Origin: Lentzea xinjiangensis
Lineage (GTDB): Bacteria; Actinomycetota; Actinomycetes; Mycobacteriales; Pseudonocardiaceae
Direction: 5' to 3'
DNA length: 64,000 nt
Assembly: GCF_900110955.1 (NCBI RefSeq)
Contig: NZ_FOFR01000008.1
Span: forward strand, 124,001-188,000
Shown: positions 37,780-46,076 of the stretch, in pieces
Numbering within the stretch: position 1 is the stretch's first letter
How the letters are laid out: each line of letters starts with the position of its first letter
The notes under the pieces: generated by a model
Seen by the model: the letters and a program-made list of their open reading frames with translations, nothing else
Databases searched by the model: none
Told to the model about the DNA's origin: nothing
Made by a program: the position numbers and the translations under genes

Positions 37780-40464
37780 GTGGAGTTCCTGTTGCTCGGC
37801 TCGCTGGCGGTCCGGCGGGAGGGCACACCGCTGGAGCTGGGCGGCCCTCGGCAGCGCGCGGTGCTCACGATGCTGCTCCTGCACGCGAACGAGGCGGTCA
37901 GCGTCGCGCAGCTGGCGGAGGCGGTCTGGGACTCACCGCCGGTTTCCCCCGAGTCGAACCTGCGCACGTACGTGGCCGGGCTGCGCAAGGTCCTCGGCGA
38001 GCGCCTGGTGACCAGACCGGGCCACGGCTACCAGCTCACCGTCGAACCCGGCGAGCTGGACCTGGACGCGTTCGACCGGCTCGTGCGCGCCGGGGAGGAC
38101 GCGCTGGCGGAGCACGACACCGAGGCGGCCGCCGACCTGTTCGCCGAGGCGCTGGGCCACTGGCACGGCGTGCCGAGCGCGGAGCTCAACGCGGGGCCGT
38201 TGCTGCGCGCGGAGCTGACCCGGATCCAGGAGCGCAGGCTGACCGCCGTCGAGCGGTACGCGAAGGCGGCGCTGGAGCTCGGCCGGTTCGACGACGTGAT
38301 CGGCCGGCTGCGGCGGGAGTCGGCGCTGCACCCGTTGCGGGAGGAGCTGTGGGCGCTGCTGATGCTCGCCCTGGACCGCTCCGGTCGTCGCGGCGAGGCG
38401 CTGGAGGTCTACTCGACGGCCCGCAGGCTCGTGGTCGAGCAGGTCGGGGTCGAGCCGGGCGCCCGGCTGCGGCAGCTTCATCAGGTGATCCTCGAAAGCC
38501 GGGTGCCCTCACCCGCGGCGTTGAACGCGCACCGCCAGCTACCGATGGACATCGCCGAGTTCACCGGGCGCGAGGCCGAGCTGCGGCGGCTGTGCGAGCC
38601 GGGACCGCAGACCACCGTCGTGATCTCCGCGATCGAGGGCATGGCCGGCGTCGGCAAGACGAAGCTGGCCGTGCGGGCGGCGCACCGGCTGGTGCGGCGG
38701 TACCCGGACGTGCAGCTGTGGGCGGACCTGCACGGGTTCGACCCGGACGAGCTGCCCGCGGACCCGGCCGCAGTGCTGGAGAGCTTCCTGCGGCTGCTCG
38801 GCGTGCCGGGCGCGCAGATCCCCGAGTCGCTCGAAGAACGGGCGGCGCTCTACCGCGACCGGCTGGCTGGCAGGCGCGCGCTGGTGCTGCTCGACAACGT
38901 CGCGGGCGAGGACCAGGTCCGGCCGTTGCTGCCCGGCGGCTCCACGTGCATGGTGCTGGTCACCAGTCGCCGCGCGCTGCTCCGGCTCGACGGGGCCAAA
39001 TCGGTCTTCCTCGACGTCTTCACGCCCGGCGAGGCCCTCGCGCTGCTCTCCAGGATCGCGGGCGCGGACCGCGTCGACGCCGACCGCGCGGCGGCGGAAC
39101 GGGTCGCCGAGCTGTGCGGGTACCTGCCGATCGCGGTGGCACTGGCCGCCAAGCGGCTCGCTCGTCGTCCGCAATGGACTGTGCGCGATCTCGTGGCACA
39201 GCTGGAAAGAGGGGGCGGTCTCGGTGCGCGGGGCGTGTTCGACCTCTCGTACCAGGCGTTGCCGGACAACCAGAGGCGCCTGTTTCGCCTCCTCGGAATC
39301 CACCCGGGAGAGGACGTCACGGCGGACTCGGCGGCCGCACTCGCCGGACTGACCCCGTACGAGGCGGGCGACCTGCTGGAGATGCTGCTCGACGAACACC
39401 TGCTCCAGCAACACACCCCTGGCCGTTACAGCCTGCACGACCTGCTGCGCGCCTACGCCGTCGAGCAGGTGACGGCCGCCGAGCCCCCACCGGCGCGGGC
39501 CACCGCGCGGCGGCGCGTGCTGGACTGGTACGTGCACACGTCGTGGAACAGCGCCCGGCAGCTCAACCCGCAGCGCGCGCTGGAGATCGCCCCCGCGGAC
39601 CCGGCCGTGCACCCGCGCGCGTTCACCGACCGCGACTCCGCCCTGCTGTGGTGCGACGCGGAACGCGCGAACCTGGTGGCCGCGGTCCGCGACGCCGCCG
39701 AGCACGGCCTGCCGGAGCAGAGCTGGAACCTCGCCCAGTGCCTGTGGGACTTCTTCAACCTGCGCAAGCACCGGGCCGACTGGATCGACGCGCACGGCGT
39801 CGCGCTGGCCGCCGCGCGCTCGGTCGGCGACCGCGCCGCCGAGGGCCGGATGCTGATCACGCTCGGCATCGCGCTGCGCGAGGTCCGCCGGCACGACGAG
39901 GCGATCGAGTGCAACCGGCAGGCGCTGGCCATCTTCCGCGCGGTCGGTGACCGGGCGCGGCAGGAACCGGTGCTGAACAACCTCGGCATCGTCTACATGG
40001 ACCTGGGCAGGACCGACGACGCGCTGTCCTGCTACGAGCAGTCCGCCGAGATCGCGCGTGAACTGGGCCACCCGCACACCGAGGCGGTGACGCTCAACAA
40101 CATCGGCCTGCTGCACGCCGACGCCGGCCGGTTCGACCTGGCGCTGGCGCGGTACCTGCGGGCGCTCGAGATCCGGCGGGAGATCGAGGACCCGTACAGC
40201 GAGGCCATCCTGCTCAACAACATCGGCGAGGTGTACCGGGGACTGCTCGACTTCCCCGCGGCCGTGTCCCACGTCGACCGCGCGCTGGAGACGTTCCGGG
40301 CGATCGGCGACCGGTACGGGCAGGCGGAGTCGCTCGACAACCTCGGGCTCGCGCTGGACGGGCTCGGCGACCGCCGCGGCGCCGAGAAGTGCTGGATCGA
40401 GTCGGTGGCGCTGTTCGAGGAACTGGGCGAGCCGAAGGCCGACGAGGTCCGCGCACGCCTCTGA
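37780..40464 (+). CDS. AfsR/SARP-type regulator next to the thiopeptide cluster
   Basis: 894-residue activator: SARP winged helix (VEFLLLGSLAVRREG..., about 1-95), BTAD (to about 245), NB-ARC ATPase (Walker A GMAGVGKTKLAV; LVLLDNVAGEDQVRPLLPGG; GYLPIAV), then five or more TPR-like repeats (about 690-890; EPVLNNLGIVYMDLGR, EAVTLNNIGLLHADAGR, EAILLNNIGEVYRG). GTG 37780 follows GAGGAGAG at 37764. It ends 106 bp before the thiopeptide precursor on the same strand and is the best candidate for a pathway activator; that role is inferred from position only. It has the same architecture as the regulator at 10002. Confidence 0.88.
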   Translation: MEFLLLGSLAVRREGTPLELGGPRQRAVLTMLLLHANEAVSVAQLAEAVWDSPPVSPESNLRTYVAGLRKVLGERLVTRPGHGYQLTVEPGELDLDAFDRLVRAGEDALAEHDTEAAADLFAEALGHWHGVPSAELNAGPLLRAELTRIQERRLTAVERYAKAALELGRFDDVIGRLRRESALHPLREELWALLMLALDRSGRRGEALEVYSTARRLVVEQVGVEPGARLRQLHQVILESRVPSPAALNAHRQLPMDIAEFTGREAELRRLCEPGPQTTVVISAIEGMAGVGKTKLAVRAAHRLVRRYPDVQLWADLHGFDPDELPADPAAVLESFLRLLGVPGAQIPESLEERAALYRDRLAGRRALVLLDNVAGEDQVRPLLPGGSTCMVLVTSRRALLRLDGAKSVFLDVFTPGEALALLSRIAGADRVDADRAAAERVAELCGYLPIAVALAAKRLARRPQWTVRDLVAQLERGGGLGARGVFDLSYQALPDNQRRLFRLLGIHPGEDVTADSAAALAGLTPYEAGDLLEMLLDEHLLQQHTPGRYSLHDLLRAYAVEQVTAAEPPPARATARRRVLDWYVHTSWNSARQLNPQRALEIAPADPAVHPRAFTDRDSALLWCDAERANLVAAVRDAAEHGLPEQSWNLAQCLWDFFNLRKHRADWIDAHGVALAAARSVGDRAAEGRMLITLGIALREVRRHDEAIECNRQALAIFRAVGDRARQEPVLNNLGIVYMDLGRTDDALSCYEQSAEIARELGHPHTEAVTLNNIGLLHADAGRFDLALARYLRALEIRREIEDPYSEAILLNNIGEVYRGLLDFPAAVSHVDRALETFRAIGDRYGQAESLDNLGLALDGLGDRRGAEKCWIESVALFEELGEPKADEVRARL

Positions 40465-40570
40465 GGCGACGATCAAGCAAGCCGCGATCCGTGCCGTACC
40501 GCGCCTTGCGACCGTGTCCGAACGGCCTCCCCCAGGCCTGTTCGCCACAACTTAATGCGAAGGACACGGC

Positions 40571-40750
40571 ATGAAGGACCTTTCGTTCGACCTCGACGAC
40601 CTGGAGCTCGGCGACCTCGCGGTCACCACGATGCGGGACTCGGTCGCGCTGCCCGAGTCGGGTGCGTCCGGCGCGCCCTCGTCCTGCTCGTGCGGCAGCT
40701 CGTCGTGCAGCAGCTGCCACCAGCCCCAGCTCCCGACCCTGCCCGCATGA
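40571..40750 (+). CDS. lazA: Lactazole-like thiopeptide precursor peptide
   Basis: 59-residue precursor. The leader (1-32) is acidic and Leu-rich with the motif LAVTTMRDSVALPESGA, close to the lactazole leader motif (LTVTSLRDTVALPENGA, from memory). The core (33-59) starts SGAPSSCSCGSSSCSSC (33-49) and ends in a Pro-rich tail, HQPQLPTLPA (50-59). Ser33 and the Ser before a Cys (Ser45 or Ser48) are the likely pyridine-forming residues; Cys39, Cys41, Cys46 and Cys49 are likely thiazoles. ATG follows GAAGGA. The stop overlaps the start of the dehydratase gene (ATGA). All enzymes needed for thiopeptide maturation follow on the same strand. Confidence 0.92.
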   Translation: MKDLSFDLDDLELGDLAVTTMRDSVALPESGASGAPSSCSCGSSSCSSCHQPQLPTLPA

Positions 40751-43164
40751 CCGATCGCGCGCAGGGAGAAGCCGCGCCGTACGCCCTCGTGCGTTTGGCC
40801 GCCCTGCCGCACCCGGACGGCGCTGCGGCCGCGGCGCCGTTCCGGCGGGTGGTGGAGGCGTTGGCGGACAAGGAGAGCGAGCTGCTCGCGCTGGCCGGTC
40901 CGCTGGGTGTCCTGCTGCACGACAGCGCCGGCGCGCACTCCGGCGAGTTCCACCGCCGGGTCGTGCTGCCGTTGCGCCGCGACGTCCACAACGGACGAAC
41001 GCCGCGCCTCGCCCTGCGCTCCGCCGCTGGCGGGCTGGCCTCGCGGATCCCGGAGCTGGCCGCCTGGCTCGCACTCGTGGACGAACGCGCGGAGCTGCTG
41101 GCCGAGGCCGCACGGTGCCTGCCCGCCGCACTGGCGGCCGAACGCGCGGTGCTCGCCTCCCTGTGCGCGGAGGAACCGTTGCGCCGCGCGGCCGTCCTCA
41201 GCGGACGCGACCTGTGGCGGGGGCTGGCCCGCGCCGGTGCCGACGACCGGCGGGCCCGCAAGGCGGAGCCGGCCGTGCTGCGCTACGCCCTGCGCGCGAC
41301 CTCGAAGACCAGCCCGCTGTCCTGGTACACGTCGGTCGGCTGGGCCACCTGGTCCCCCGACGCGCCCGCGCCGGACTGGGGCACGCCGGTCGCCGTGACG
41401 CGGGTGAACCAGGTGCTGCTGACCCGGCTGGTCGCCGCGCTGGTCGCCGACCGCACCCTGCTCTTCGACCACCCGCACCGCCTCGCGCCCGACGTGCACG
41501 AGGACTCCTCGCGGATGCTGTTCCGCCGCGACGTCCCCGCGACCGGCCCGCTGCGCGCCTCCGTCGGCGTCGAGGAGAACGTCGAGCTGGCGGCGAGCCC
41601 GCCGTTGCGGTTTCTCGTGGGCCTCACCGCCGCGAACCCCAAGGGCATCAGCCCCGCCGAGCTGACCAGCGCGCTCGCGACCCGGCTGCCGGACGGCGAG
41701 TCCAGCCGCGCCCAGAGCTACGTCGCCCTGCTGCTCGACATCAAGCTGCTGGTCCCGGTACTGCCGGTGGACCCGCAGGACCCGTTCGCCTGCCTCGCGC
41801 TGGCCTCGTGGCTGCGCGACACCGGACGCGGTGCCATCGCCGACCGGCTGACCGCCCTGCACCGCGACACCGCCGCCTTCGGCTCGCTGGACGCCTCCGC
41901 GCGACCCGCCGCGCTGGCCGCGCTGTTCAGCGCCTGGGAGGAGCTGGGTGCGGCCGTGGGCGCCGACCTCGGCGGCGTGGCGCCGTTGAGCGAGGACGTC
42001 GTGCTGCCGCAGCCCGTCCGCCTCGGCCGCGCGCACGGCTACGACGGCGTCCGGTCGCTCGCCTCCCTGACGCCGCTGCTGATGCTCTTCGACCGGCACC
42101 TGGCGATCCGCCGGCACTCCCGCGACCTGTTCGTCGCGGAGTTCGGTCGCGGCGGGTCCGCCCGGCTCGCCGCCTGCGCCCCGCTGCTGCACGAGGCCAT
42201 GTCCGGCGCCCCGACCGGCGGTCTCGGCGCGAGCCGAGCCCAGGTGGCCGACCTCGTGCACGACGGCGTGATCACCGACGAGGCCGTCACCGCCGCCGCC
42301 GACCTGCTGCCCGCGTGGATGAAGACCCGCCCGGTGTCGTACTCGTTCTTCGCGCAGCCCTCCCCCTCCGGGCTGGTGGTGAACCACGTCTACGACGGCT
42401 TCGGGCGCTTCCCCGGCCGGTTCCTCGACCTGCTGCCACCCGAGGCCTACGCGACCGTACGGGCCACTTTGGACGGTGTCTTCCCGCGCGGTTTCGCCGA
42501 GTACCGCCCGGTGCAGGGCTTCACCCCGAACCTGCACCCGTTCCTCGGCCGCGCGGAGATCGGCGAGGACCCCCGCTGGGCCGACTACACGCCGGACGCG
42601 CTCGAGGTGTTCCACGACCAGGAACAGGACGAGATCCGGCTCCGCCGCCGCGACACCGGCCAGGTCGTCGACGTCCTCTACCTCGGCTACCTCATGCCCG
42701 TGTCGCTGCCCGACCGCGCCGCCGCCCTGCACGCCGACCTCGCGTGCGGCGCCGCGGACCTGTCCCCGTTGCAGCCCGTCGCCGAGTCCTCCGGCGTGCG
42801 CGTCGCCGGCCGCCTGCGCTACCGCGACGTCGTGCTGGCCCGCCGCTCCTGGGACTTCCCCTCGGAGTCCCTGGGCGAGGCGTTCGCCGACGTGGCCGGC
42901 GTGACCTCCCTGCGCGCCAGGTACGGCATGCCCGCCCAGCTGTTCGCCGGCATGGGCGGCACTATCACCTCCCGCGAGGACTTCGAGGCCCGCGTCAACG
43001 GCCCGAAACCGCAGTACGTCGACCTCACCAACGCCCTGCACCTGCGCTGCCTGCCACGCCTGCTCCCCCGCTACCCCGGCCGCCTGCTGCTCACCGAGGC
43101 GCTGCCGGTGCCGTCCGGCCAGGTGCTCGAGGTGATCGCGGAGACCTACCGGAGGGCCGGATGA
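40747..43164 (+). CDS. lazB: Split LanB dehydratase, tRNA-dependent glutamylation subunit
   Basis: 805 residues matching the large N-terminal domain of LanB-type dehydratases (LRATSKTSPLSWYTSVGWATW; FGRGGSARLAACAPLLHEAM; FQ-type end FEARVNGPKPQYVDLTNALHLRCLPRLL). In the lactazole family this protein uses Glu-tRNA to glutamylate Ser residues of the core; the glutamate is then eliminated by a domain in lazF to give dehydroalanine. ATG 40747 overlaps the precursor stop; the frame is open upstream to 40555, but that would run through the precursor gene. The stop overlaps the start of the pyridine synthase gene (ATGA). Confidence 0.9.
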   Translation: MTDRAQGEAAPYALVRLAALPHPDGAAAAAPFRRVVEALADKESELLALAGPLGVLLHDSAGAHSGEFHRRVVLPLRRDVHNGRTPRLALRSAAGGLASRIPELAAWLALVDERAELLAEAARCLPAALAAERAVLASLCAEEPLRRAAVLSGRDLWRGLARAGADDRRARKAEPAVLRYALRATSKTSPLSWYTSVGWATWSPDAPAPDWGTPVAVTRVNQVLLTRLVAALVADRTLLFDHPHRLAPDVHEDSSRMLFRRDVPATGPLRASVGVEENVELAASPPLRFLVGLTAANPKGISPAELTSALATRLPDGESSRAQSYVALLLDIKLLVPVLPVDPQDPFACLALASWLRDTGRGAIADRLTALHRDTAAFGSLDASARPAALAALFSAWEELGAAVGADLGGVAPLSEDVVLPQPVRLGRAHGYDGVRSLASLTPLLMLFDRHLAIRRHSRDLFVAEFGRGGSARLAACAPLLHEAMSGAPTGGLGASRAQVADLVHDGVITDEAVTAAADLLPAWMKTRPVSYSFFAQPSPSGLVVNHVYDGFGRFPGRFLDLLPPEAYATVRATLDGVFPRGFAEYRPVQGFTPNLHPFLGRAEIGEDPRWADYTPDALEVFHDQEQDEIRLRRRDTGQVVDVLYLGYLMPVSLPDRAAALHADLACGAADLSPLQPVAESSGVRVAGRLRYRDVVLARRSWDFPSESLGEAFADVAGVTSLRARYGMPAQLFAGMGGTITSREDFEARVNGPKPQYVDLTNALHLRCLPRLLPRYPGRLLLTEALPVPSGQVLEVIAETYRRAG

Positions 43165-44237
43165 CCGACGTCGTCTGCTACTACCACGACCCGATCAAGG
43201 CGCCCCTGCTGCGCGACGGCGTTCTGCCGGCCCTGGCCGCCGTCTCCTCCTCCTTCCCCGACGTGGCAGGACACGTCGAACGCCACTGGCTGCACGGCCC
43301 CCACCTCCGGGTGCGGCTCTTCGGCCCCTCCTCCGACACCGCCGCGCTGCTGCTGGCAACCCTGCTCCGGTCCTACCTGGCCGCGAAGCCGTCCACAGTG
43401 GAGCTTTCGGCGGCCGACCAGCTCGCGCACGCCCGCACCGCCGCGGTCGCCGAGCTGCTCCTGCCGCCGTTCACACCCCTGCACCCCAACAACTCCGTAC
43501 GCGTCGAGCCCACGTCACTGCACCGGCTGCGCGAGCTCCTCCCGTCGGAACAGATCTCCCTGCGCTTCGAAGGACTCCGCCTCGGCGTGCCCGTGCTGCG
43601 GTCCTCCCTGGCCGTGCCCCGCGCCACGCTCGCGCTGACCGCGATGGCCGTCCACGCGAGCCGCTACCCCGGCGGCCTGCGGTACGGCTACCACACCTTC
43701 CTCTCCCACGTGGAGGACTTCCTGCTCGCCGACGACCCGTCCGGTGCCGTCCGCGCCAGGCTGGACGCCCTGTGGACCGCACATGCCGCCGAGGCCTGCG
43801 CCCTGGTGTCCCGCGTCGCCACCGGACACCCCACCACGCCCCTGGAAGCGGCCTGGCAGACGTGGACCATCGCCCTGCGCCTGGCCGCGGAACCGCGCTA
43901 CGACGCCGGCCTGCTCGACGAGGCCAACCCGCGGCACGCCGAACGCGCCCACGAGATCGGCGACCCCGGCGCCATCCGCCGCTACGACTACGGCCACCGC
44001 TCGGAGTTCGGCGACTACCACACGGCCCTGTGGAACGCCGACCTCTCGCACCCCGAGACCAGGCGCAACATGACCGTCTACCGCCTGGGCACCAACGTCC
44101 TCTACCAGCTCCTGGCCATCTGCGACGTCACGCCCCTGGAGCGCTACGCCGCCGCACACCTGCTGGCCCGCGCCGCTCAGCAGGTGTGCGGCACCACCTG
44201 GGCCGAGCAGTTCGCCGCCCTGCCGAAGGTCGGGTGA
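43161..44237 (+). CDS. lazC: Thiopeptide pyridine synthase ([4+2] cyclase)
   Basis: 358-residue protein of the small LanB-C-terminal-like family. Members of thiopeptide clusters join two dehydroalanines by a formal [4+2] cycloaddition, form the central pyridine, close the macrocycle and expel the leader. Visible features: VVCYYHDPIKAPLLRDGVLPAL, HWLHGPHLRVRLFG near the N-terminus, and RYDYGHRSEFGDYHTALWNADLSHPETRRNM near the C-terminus. ATG 43161 overlaps the lazB stop. The family is shared with elimination domains; the assignment to cyclase rests on cluster order and on an elimination domain being present in lazF. Confidence 0.88.
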   Translation: MTDVVCYYHDPIKAPLLRDGVLPALAAVSSSFPDVAGHVERHWLHGPHLRVRLFGPSSDTAALLLATLLRSYLAAKPSTVELSAADQLAHARTAAVAELLLPPFTPLHPNNSVRVEPTSLHRLRELLPSEQISLRFEGLRLGVPVLRSSLAVPRATLALTAMAVHASRYPGGLRYGYHTFLSHVEDFLLADDPSGAVRARLDALWTAHAAEACALVSRVATGHPTTPLEAAWQTWTIALRLAAEPRYDAGLLDEANPRHAERAHEIGDPGAIRRYDYGHRSEFGDYHTALWNADLSHPETRRNMTVYRLGTNVLYQLLAICDVTPLERYAAAHLLARAAQQVCGTTWAEQFAALPKVG

Positions 44238-44243
44238 GGGACG

Positions 44244-46076
44244 GTGGTGGTGCGCCTCCGCCCGGTGGTGCGGGCCACGGCGACGGCGGACGGCCTGCAC
44301 CTGCGCGGCTGGGCGTCGAGCTGCACCCTGACCGGCGGCGCCGGGTTGTGGAAGGTGTGGGAGCGGCTGGCTCCGCAACTGGTCGCCGGGGTGGAGTCAC
44401 CGGCGGTGCCCGCGGGGACGGCTCCGGCGGTCCGGGCCGCCGCGGAGATGATCCTCCGGCAGTTGCAGGAGCACGACATGCTCGTCGAGGTGCCCACGTC
44501 CTGGGGGCTCGGCGGGCCTTCGCCCGAGGTCGCGGCCTGGCTCGAGTCGGTGGCGGCGGATCCGGCGGCTGCCTGGTCGCGGCTGCGAGCCGTCGTGGTC
44601 GTGGTGACCGGGGCTGGCCTGGCGGCCGAGGCGGCGGTGCGGTCGGCCGAAGCTGTGGGGCTCGCGGTGCGGCGGTCGGATGTCTGCGAGCCGGGTGCCG
44701 GGGATGCGTTCGGGTGTTGCGGCGACGGCGAGCCGGCGGCCGGACGCACGGAACCCGTGGTGCCGCGGGGGAGTTCGCACGAGCCGGGTACCGGGCGTGT
44801 GCCCGGACAGCCAGGCAACAGCGAGCCGGCGGCCCGCCACACCGGCAGCACAGAACCCGCGGTGCCACAGGCGGATGCGCCCGCGCCGGTCGGAAGTCCC
44901 TACGACCGCAAGGCAGCGGCCCACAACACCGGCAGCACGACACTCTCGGCGCCACGGGCGGCTGCACCCGAACCAGATACCGCCCCCGCACCCGAACAGC
45001 GCAGCAACAGCGAACCGGCGGCCCGCCACACCAGCAGCCCAGAACTCGCGGTGTCCGCAGGCGGCCTCACCGTCCTGGCCGCTTGTGGCGCCGAAGTGGG
45101 TTATGTCCTGCCCACCTCCGAGTCTCTTACTTCATTCAACACTGAAGTCATCAATGGAATTACCGCCCGCCTGGGCCTGACGGGCGAGCCGGGCGAGGTC
45201 CTGGCCGCCCTCGTCGGATCAGCCGCGGTGCACCGCCTCGTCTGCGCCGTCGCCGCCCTGCCCGACCCGGCCACCGTCCCGGGAGAGCCGGCCACCGGCT
45301 ACCCGCTGGCCCTCGTCGCCCGTGCCGCTCCCCTCCGCGCCACCTACCACCCGGTGCTCACCGGCCCGCCCCCGCCGGACCCGTGGCACCGCCTCGACGC
45401 CCTGACCGATCCCGAACTGGGCATGGTCGACACCCCGCTCCTCGGCGACCTCCCCCAGGTTCCGGCCAACCTCGCCACCTCGGCCGCCGCGCTGGGAATC
45501 GGCACCAGCGCCGACTCCGCGCGCCTCGACGCCGCCCTCGGTTCGCTCAAGGCCGGCGGCGTCCTGGGCATCACCGAGCGGCACGCCCGTGGCGCCGCGT
45601 TGCGGCTGGCCGCCAGCGCCCTCGACGGCGAGCCGGCCCCGGCGCACGAGTGGACCGCCGGGCGCACCTCGCACCGGTGGTGGAAGGCGCTGACCGAGCG
45701 CTTCGGGCGACCCGCGGTCGTGGAGGTCCGCAAGCTCGCGCCGAACGCCTACAAGGCGGAGATCCGGCAACGCCGGAAGCTCCTGGCGTGGGCGGTCGAG
45801 GCCACGGCCGAGGACGCGGTGGCGTTCGCCGCCCTGGCCGCCACCGGCCACGCCCAGGCGGGCCGCGAGGGCACGGCGCACCTCAACGGCGCCGCACCGC
45901 GCCGGAAGGCCACCGTCCCCGCGTGGGCGGGGCCCGAATGGTTGTGGCCGGACGCCGTCCAGGACAACGAGGAGAAGCTCCAGCAAGCCCTCGAACCGCT
46001 GGTGCGCATCGCCCCCGTGCCCCTCGACCCCGAACTCACGGCGGCCGGACTCGTCGCCTACGCGGTGCACGCATGA
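44244..46076 (+). CDS. lazD: RRE/ThiF-like leader-binding partner of the YcaO enzyme
   Basis: 610 residues. The N-terminal region (about 1-85; VVRATATADGLHLRGWASSCTLTGGAGLWKVWERL) looks like a RiPP recognition element that would bind the precursor leader. A ThiF/ocin-like region follows, interrupted by about 120 residues of 31-residue tandem repeats (about 160-275), and then a conserved C-terminal part (KALTERFGRPAVVEVRKLAPNAYKAEIRQRR; VPAWAGPEWLWPDAVQDNEEKLQQALEPLVRIAPV). In the lactazole pathway this protein delivers the precursor to the YcaO cyclodehydratase. The GTG start (44244, with alternatives at 44247 and 44250) lies 7 bp after the lazC stop. The stop overlaps the YcaO start. Confidence 0.82.
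   Translation: MVVRLRPVVRATATADGLHLRGWASSCTLTGGAGLWKVWERLAPQLVAGVESPAVPAGTAPAVRAAAEMILRQLQEHDMLVEVPTSWGLGGPSPEVAAWLESVAADPAAAWSRLRAVVVVVTGAGLAAEAAVRSAEAVGLAVRRSDVCEPGAGDAFGCCGDGEPAAGRTEPVVPRGSSHEPGTGRVPGQPGNSEPAARHTGSTEPAVPQADAPAPVGSPYDRKAAAHNTGSTTLSAPRAAAPEPDTAPAPEQRSNSEPAARHTSSPELAVSAGGLTVLAACGAEVGYVLPTSESLTSFNTEVINGITARLGLTGEPGEVLAALVGSAAVHRLVCAVAALPDPATVPGEPATGYPLALVARAAPLRATYHPVLTGPPPPDPWHRLDALTDPELGMVDTPLLGDLPQVPANLATSAAALGIGTSADSARLDAALGSLKAGGVLGITERHARGAALRLAASALDGEPAPAHEWTAGRTSHRWWKALTERFGRPAVVEVRKLAPNAYKAEIRQRRKLLAWAVEATAEDAVAFAALAATGHAQAGREGTAHLNGAAPRRKATVPAWAGPEWLWPDAVQDNEEKLQQALEPLVRIAPVPLDPELTAAGLVAYAVHA
44721..45055 (+). repeat. Tandem 93-bp repeats inside lazD
   Basis: About 3.6 imperfect copies with a period near 93 bp (31 residues). 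The repeated motif is (G/S)NSEPAARHTGSTEPAVP, seen near 44815 and 45000 and in more diverged form near 44721 and 44908, with Pro/Ala-rich spacers. It forms a likely disordered linker in the leader-binding protein. Confidence 0.75.
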
